From positions 20,849-84,848 of the forward strand of contig JAFAAN010000014.1 in the NCBI GenBank assembly GCA_023426545.1: a DNA stretch of 64,000 nt, in the 5' to 3' direction. The notes under the pieces are model-generated. The model searched no databases, was not told the DNA's origin, and was given only the letters and a program-made list of their open reading frames with translations. Made by a program: the position numbers and the translations under genes. Positions 61,656-64,000 of this stretch are shown in pieces (the first letter of the stretch is position 1; each line of letters begins with the position of its first letter). Source of the stretch: Pseudomonadota bacterium (GTDB lineage: Bacteria; Myxococcota; Myxococcia; Myxococcales; Myxococcaceae).

Positions 61656-62001
61656 ACGTCTTCCCCCCAGTTCGGTACGCCGCAGTGACTGGCGACAAGG
61701 GCATACTGGCTCAGACCCGGGACGGAGTTTTCCGCTTCCGCGCCAATTGCTTGCGCGATTGCGCCAGGGCGCGTGACGCCGCGCGAGGGGTGTTCTCGGG
61801 GCGAATCTTCCGCGTCTTCTCAGAGACCTGGAAGGTGGCGGGTGGGCCGCCTGGCGAGCAGGCGCCGTGGGTAGGACGAAGCAGGGCTCGGAGATGTCAG
61901 CCTGACACGATAGGGGAGGGGCTCACACCGCGCCTCCGGGTCCCCTCCCTGGCGGGTGGTGTGGCGGGCGGGAGGGGACAGGGCACATGAGGTGGGAAGA
62001 G
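61656..62001. other. Intergenic region upstream of topB
   Basis: About 345 bases between divergent genes. It holds one small perfect inverted repeat, TGTCA-GCC-TGACA at 61895-61907, roughly 100 bases before topB, which could be an operator. No clear sigma70 hexamers or other genes were found. Confidence 0.45.
61895..61907. promoter_or_regulatory. Short inverted repeat upstream of topB, possible operator
   Basis: TGTCA and TGACA are separated by three bases. The site is 95 bases upstream of the first possible topB start. It is short and may occur by chance. Confidence 0.25.
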
Positions 62002-64000
62002 ATGGGCGTGATGCCCCGGGACGACAGGCGAGGGAGCGCGGGGGGTGGGGCGGGCCGGGCACCGGACCGTGCATCCCTGCTGGCCGTGCTGGCGGAGAAG
62101 CCCGCGGTGGCGCGCGACATCGCCCGCGTGCTGGGGGCGACCGAGCGCGGCGACGGCTGGCTGAGGGGCAATGGCTACGTGGTGACGTGGGCCATCGGCC
62201 ACCTCGTGGGCCTGGCGCAGCCGCATGAGATGCGCCCGGACTGGAAGAAGTGGAGCCGCGCGCTCCTGCCCATGCTCCCGGGGGATTGGCCGCTCGTCGT
62301 CTCCCAGGAGACGCGCAGCCAGTTCGAGGTGGTGAAGCGGATACTCAACGCGCCGGAGGTGTCCGCGGTGGTGTGCGCCACGGACGCGGGGCGCGAGGGC
62401 GAGCTCATCTTCCGCTACATCTACGACGCGGCGGGGTGCCGCAAGCCGGTGCGGCGGCTGTGGGTGTCGTCGCTGACGGAGCGGGCCATCCGGGATGGCT
62501 TCCGTCAGCTCGCGGATGGGAGCCAATACGACGCGCTGGCCGCCGCGGCCAAGGGGCGCAGCCGGGCGGACTGGCTGGTGGGGATGAACCTGTCGCGCCT
62601 GTACACGCTGGCGCACGGGGGCCACGGAGAGATGCTGAGCGTGGGGCGGGTGCAGACGCCCACACTGGCCATGGTGGTGGAGCGCGAGCTGGCCATCCGC
62701 GACTTCGTGCCGCGCGACTACCTGGAGGTCGTGGCGACCTTCGCGCCCAGGGCGAAGGGCGTGGCTCCGGACGCGCGGTACCAGGGCACCTGGTTCCGCT
62801 CCGGGCCGGACGGCAAGCCCGTGGTGCCGCCCGGCTTCGAGGGCGTGCGCGAGGCCCGCCGGCTGGACGCGGACGGCGTGGAGGCGCAGGCCATCATCGA
62901 CCGCGTGCGCGCCGGCAGGGCCGTCATCGAGTCGCTGGAGTCGGAGGAGAAGAAGATGGCGCCTCCGCTCCTCTATGACCTGACGGAGCTTCAGCGGCAC
63001 GCCAACCGGCTCTACGGCTTCAGCGCGCAGCGCACGCTGGAGGTGGCGCAGGCGCTCTACGAGAAGCACAAGCTGTTGAGCTACCCGCGCACGGCCAGCC
63101 GGCACCTGTCTCGCACGGTGGCGGACACGCTGCCGGAGGTGGTGAACGCCATCCGCGCGCCCTACGAGGAGGACCTGGTCGAGGGCACCGGGGCGCGGCC
63201 GCTGGGCAGGCGCTACGTGGACGACGCGAAGGTGACCGACCACCACGCCATCATCCCCACGCCGACCCCGCCCGGTGGGGTGAGGCTGTCTCCGGACGAG
63301 CAGCGCGTCTATGACCTGGTGTGCCGGCGCCTGCTCCAGGCGTGGCACCAGGACCACGTATGGCGCGTCACGACGGTCATCACCGCCGTCACGTCGCCCG
63401 GGGCGCCGCCGGGGGTGGACCGCTTCCAGAGCACGGGCACCCAGGTGGAGCAGGTGGGCTGGAAGGTGCTGGACATCGGCGGCGGGCAGAAGGCGCCCCG
63501 GCCGAAGGCGGAAGCGCGCAAGGGCGAGGACGCGGAGCGGGAGCCGGACGATGAGCCCCAGGCGCTGCCGGCGGGCCTGGCGCGCGCGCAGCCGCAGTCC
63601 GTGGAGGACGTGGAGGCGGTGAAGAAGCGCACGCGGCCTCCGCCGCGGCTCACGGACGCGACGCTGCTGACGGCGATGGAGTCCGCGGGGCGTGCGCTCG
63701 ACGAGAAGGAGCTGGCGGACGCCATGCGTGAGACGGGGCTGGGGACGCCCGCCACCCGCGCGGCCATCATCGAGGTGCTGCTGGACCGCGAGTACCTGCG
63801 CCGCCGGGGCAAGGTGCTGGAGGCCACGGAGAAGGGCATCCACCTCATCCAGGTGGTGCACCCGGACGTGAAGACGCCCGCCATGACGGGGCAGTGGGAG
63901 GCGTGGCTCCAGCGCATCGAGCGCGGCGAGGGCGAGCTCGGCGAGTTCATTCGTGGCATCGAGGCGTACGTCATCGAGGTGGTGGGCCATGGGGCCACCG
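62002..64000 (+). CDS. topB: DNA topoisomerase III (partial, cut by window end)
   Basis: The first 666 codons are visible; the 3' end lies outside the window. The Toprim domain begins LLAVLAEKPAVARDIARVLG and has the acidic metal site in CATDAGREGELIFRY. The type IA core follows: SRADWLVGMNLSRLYT, then SVGRVQTPTLAMVVERE, and the active-site Tyr in LLSYPRTASRHLS at about residue 360, then DHHAIIPT. It is an ATP-independent enzyme that decatenates DNA. The start is ATG 62002 after GAGGTGGGAAG; in-frame ATGs at 61987 and 62011 are alternatives. An acidic linker (KGEDAEREPDDEPQ, about residue 510) appears to be an insertion relative to Escherichia coli TopB. Confidence 0.92.
   Translation, partial: MGVMPRDDRRGSAGGGAGRAPDRASLLAVLAEKPAVARDIARVLGATERGDGWLRGNGYVVTWAIGHLVGLAQPHEMRPDWKKWSRALLPMLPGDWPLVVSQETRSQFEVVKRILNAPEVSAVVCATDAGREGELIFRYIYDAAGCRKPVRRLWVSSLTERAIRDGFRQLADGSQYDALAAAAKGRSRADWLVGMNLSRLYTLAHGGHGEMLSVGRVQTPTLAMVVERELAIRDFVPRDYLEVVATFAPRAKGVAPDARYQGTWFRSGPDGKPVVPPGFEGVREARRLDADGVEAQAIIDRVRAGRAVIESLESEEKKMAPPLLYDLTELQRHANRLYGFSAQRTLEVAQALYEKHKLLSYPRTASRHLSRTVADTLPEVVNAIRAPYEEDLVEGTGARPLGRRYVDDAKVTDHHAIIPTPTPPGGVRLSPDEQRVYDLVCRRLLQAWHQDHVWRVTTVITAVTSPGAPPGVDRFQSTGTQVEQVGWKVLDIGGGQKAPRPKAEARKGEDAEREPDDEPQALPAGLARAQPQSVEDVEAVKKRTRPPPRLTDATLLTAMESAGRALDEKELADAMRETGLGTPATRAAIIEVLLDREYLRRRGKVLEATEKGIHLIQVVHPDVKTPAMTGQWEAWLQRIERGEGELGEFIRGIEAYVIEVVGHGAT

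Noticed and set aside
61897..63990. 697-codon minus-strand frame
   Set aside because: Antisense to topB, which has clear type IA topoisomerase motifs.

Overview
The window is high-GC, densely packed bacterial chromosome with strong GC3 bias and few long intergenic gaps. Several families seen here are typical of myxobacteria: an ADYC-domain lipoprotein with an NGRNLN repeat, an AgmX/PglI-type C-terminal domain, a surface repeat protein of the GAQLAVGAN type, an eukaryote-like Ser/Thr kinase fusion, PEGA and TPR modules, and many histidine kinases and lipoproteins. I read it as a member of the Myxococcaceae (Myxococcus, Corallococcus or Pyxidicoccus type). I saw no tRNA, rRNA, CRISPR array, insertion sequence, prophage or integrase. 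Both edges cut genes: an RND/MMPL transporter on the left (minus strand) and topoisomerase III on the right (plus strand).

Layout. 1-7.3 kb: two divergent paralogous RND/MMPL transporters, a small Cys-rich lipoprotein, a thioredoxin-reductase-like flavoprotein followed by an AraC-type regulator, and a DUF4340 protein. 7.3-12.4 kb (minus strand): a compact five-gene operon with overlapping genes encoding myo-inositol-1-phosphate synthase, an AUR1-like PAP2 inositolphosphotransferase, a CDP-alcohol phosphatidyltransferase fused to a GtrA domain, an exported lipocalin-like (AttH/Svf1-like) protein and a dual-specificity phosphatase. Together these would form a nearly self-contained inositol phospholipid and inositol phosphosphingolipid pathway, and this is the most interesting locus in the window. 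13-17 kb: hypothetical and surface-repeat proteins, a zinc alcohol dehydrogenase, and a short HPF/RaiA protein. 17.1-21 kb: a translationally coupled signalling cluster (thioredoxin-fold protein, membrane histidine kinase, double receiver, soluble histidine kinase, receiver), followed by an aminopeptidase P.

22-33.7 kb: a mixture of cell-envelope and housekeeping genes, including a TonB-like C-terminal protein, a 2Fe-2S thioredoxin-like ferredoxin, a PpiC lipoprotein-SurA-PdxA operon, an alpha/beta hydrolase, a GIY-YIG protein, small membrane proteins, QueE, NudC and glyoxalase I. 33.7-46.3 kb (minus strand): a polytopic YfhO-like membrane protein, a nitronate monooxygenase, a GNAT acetyltransferase, a TPR-PEGA-TonB receptor fusion, a 1486-residue SF1 helicase/nuclease and a HIT protein.

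46.5-64 kb (mostly plus strand): a large carboxypeptidase-regulatory-like lipoprotein with a clear rho-independent terminator, a single-domain response regulator, a kinase-STAND-FGE triple fusion, an ADYC lipoprotein, a GH77 4-alpha-glucanotransferase, an AMIN-like lipoprotein (minus), an aminotransferase, an NTT/MFS-like transporter, a Tat-exported NAD-epimerase-like lipoprotein, a hairpin-rich gap, a hypothetical gene (minus) and topB. Functions are assigned by reading motifs in the translated sequence. No database search was run.
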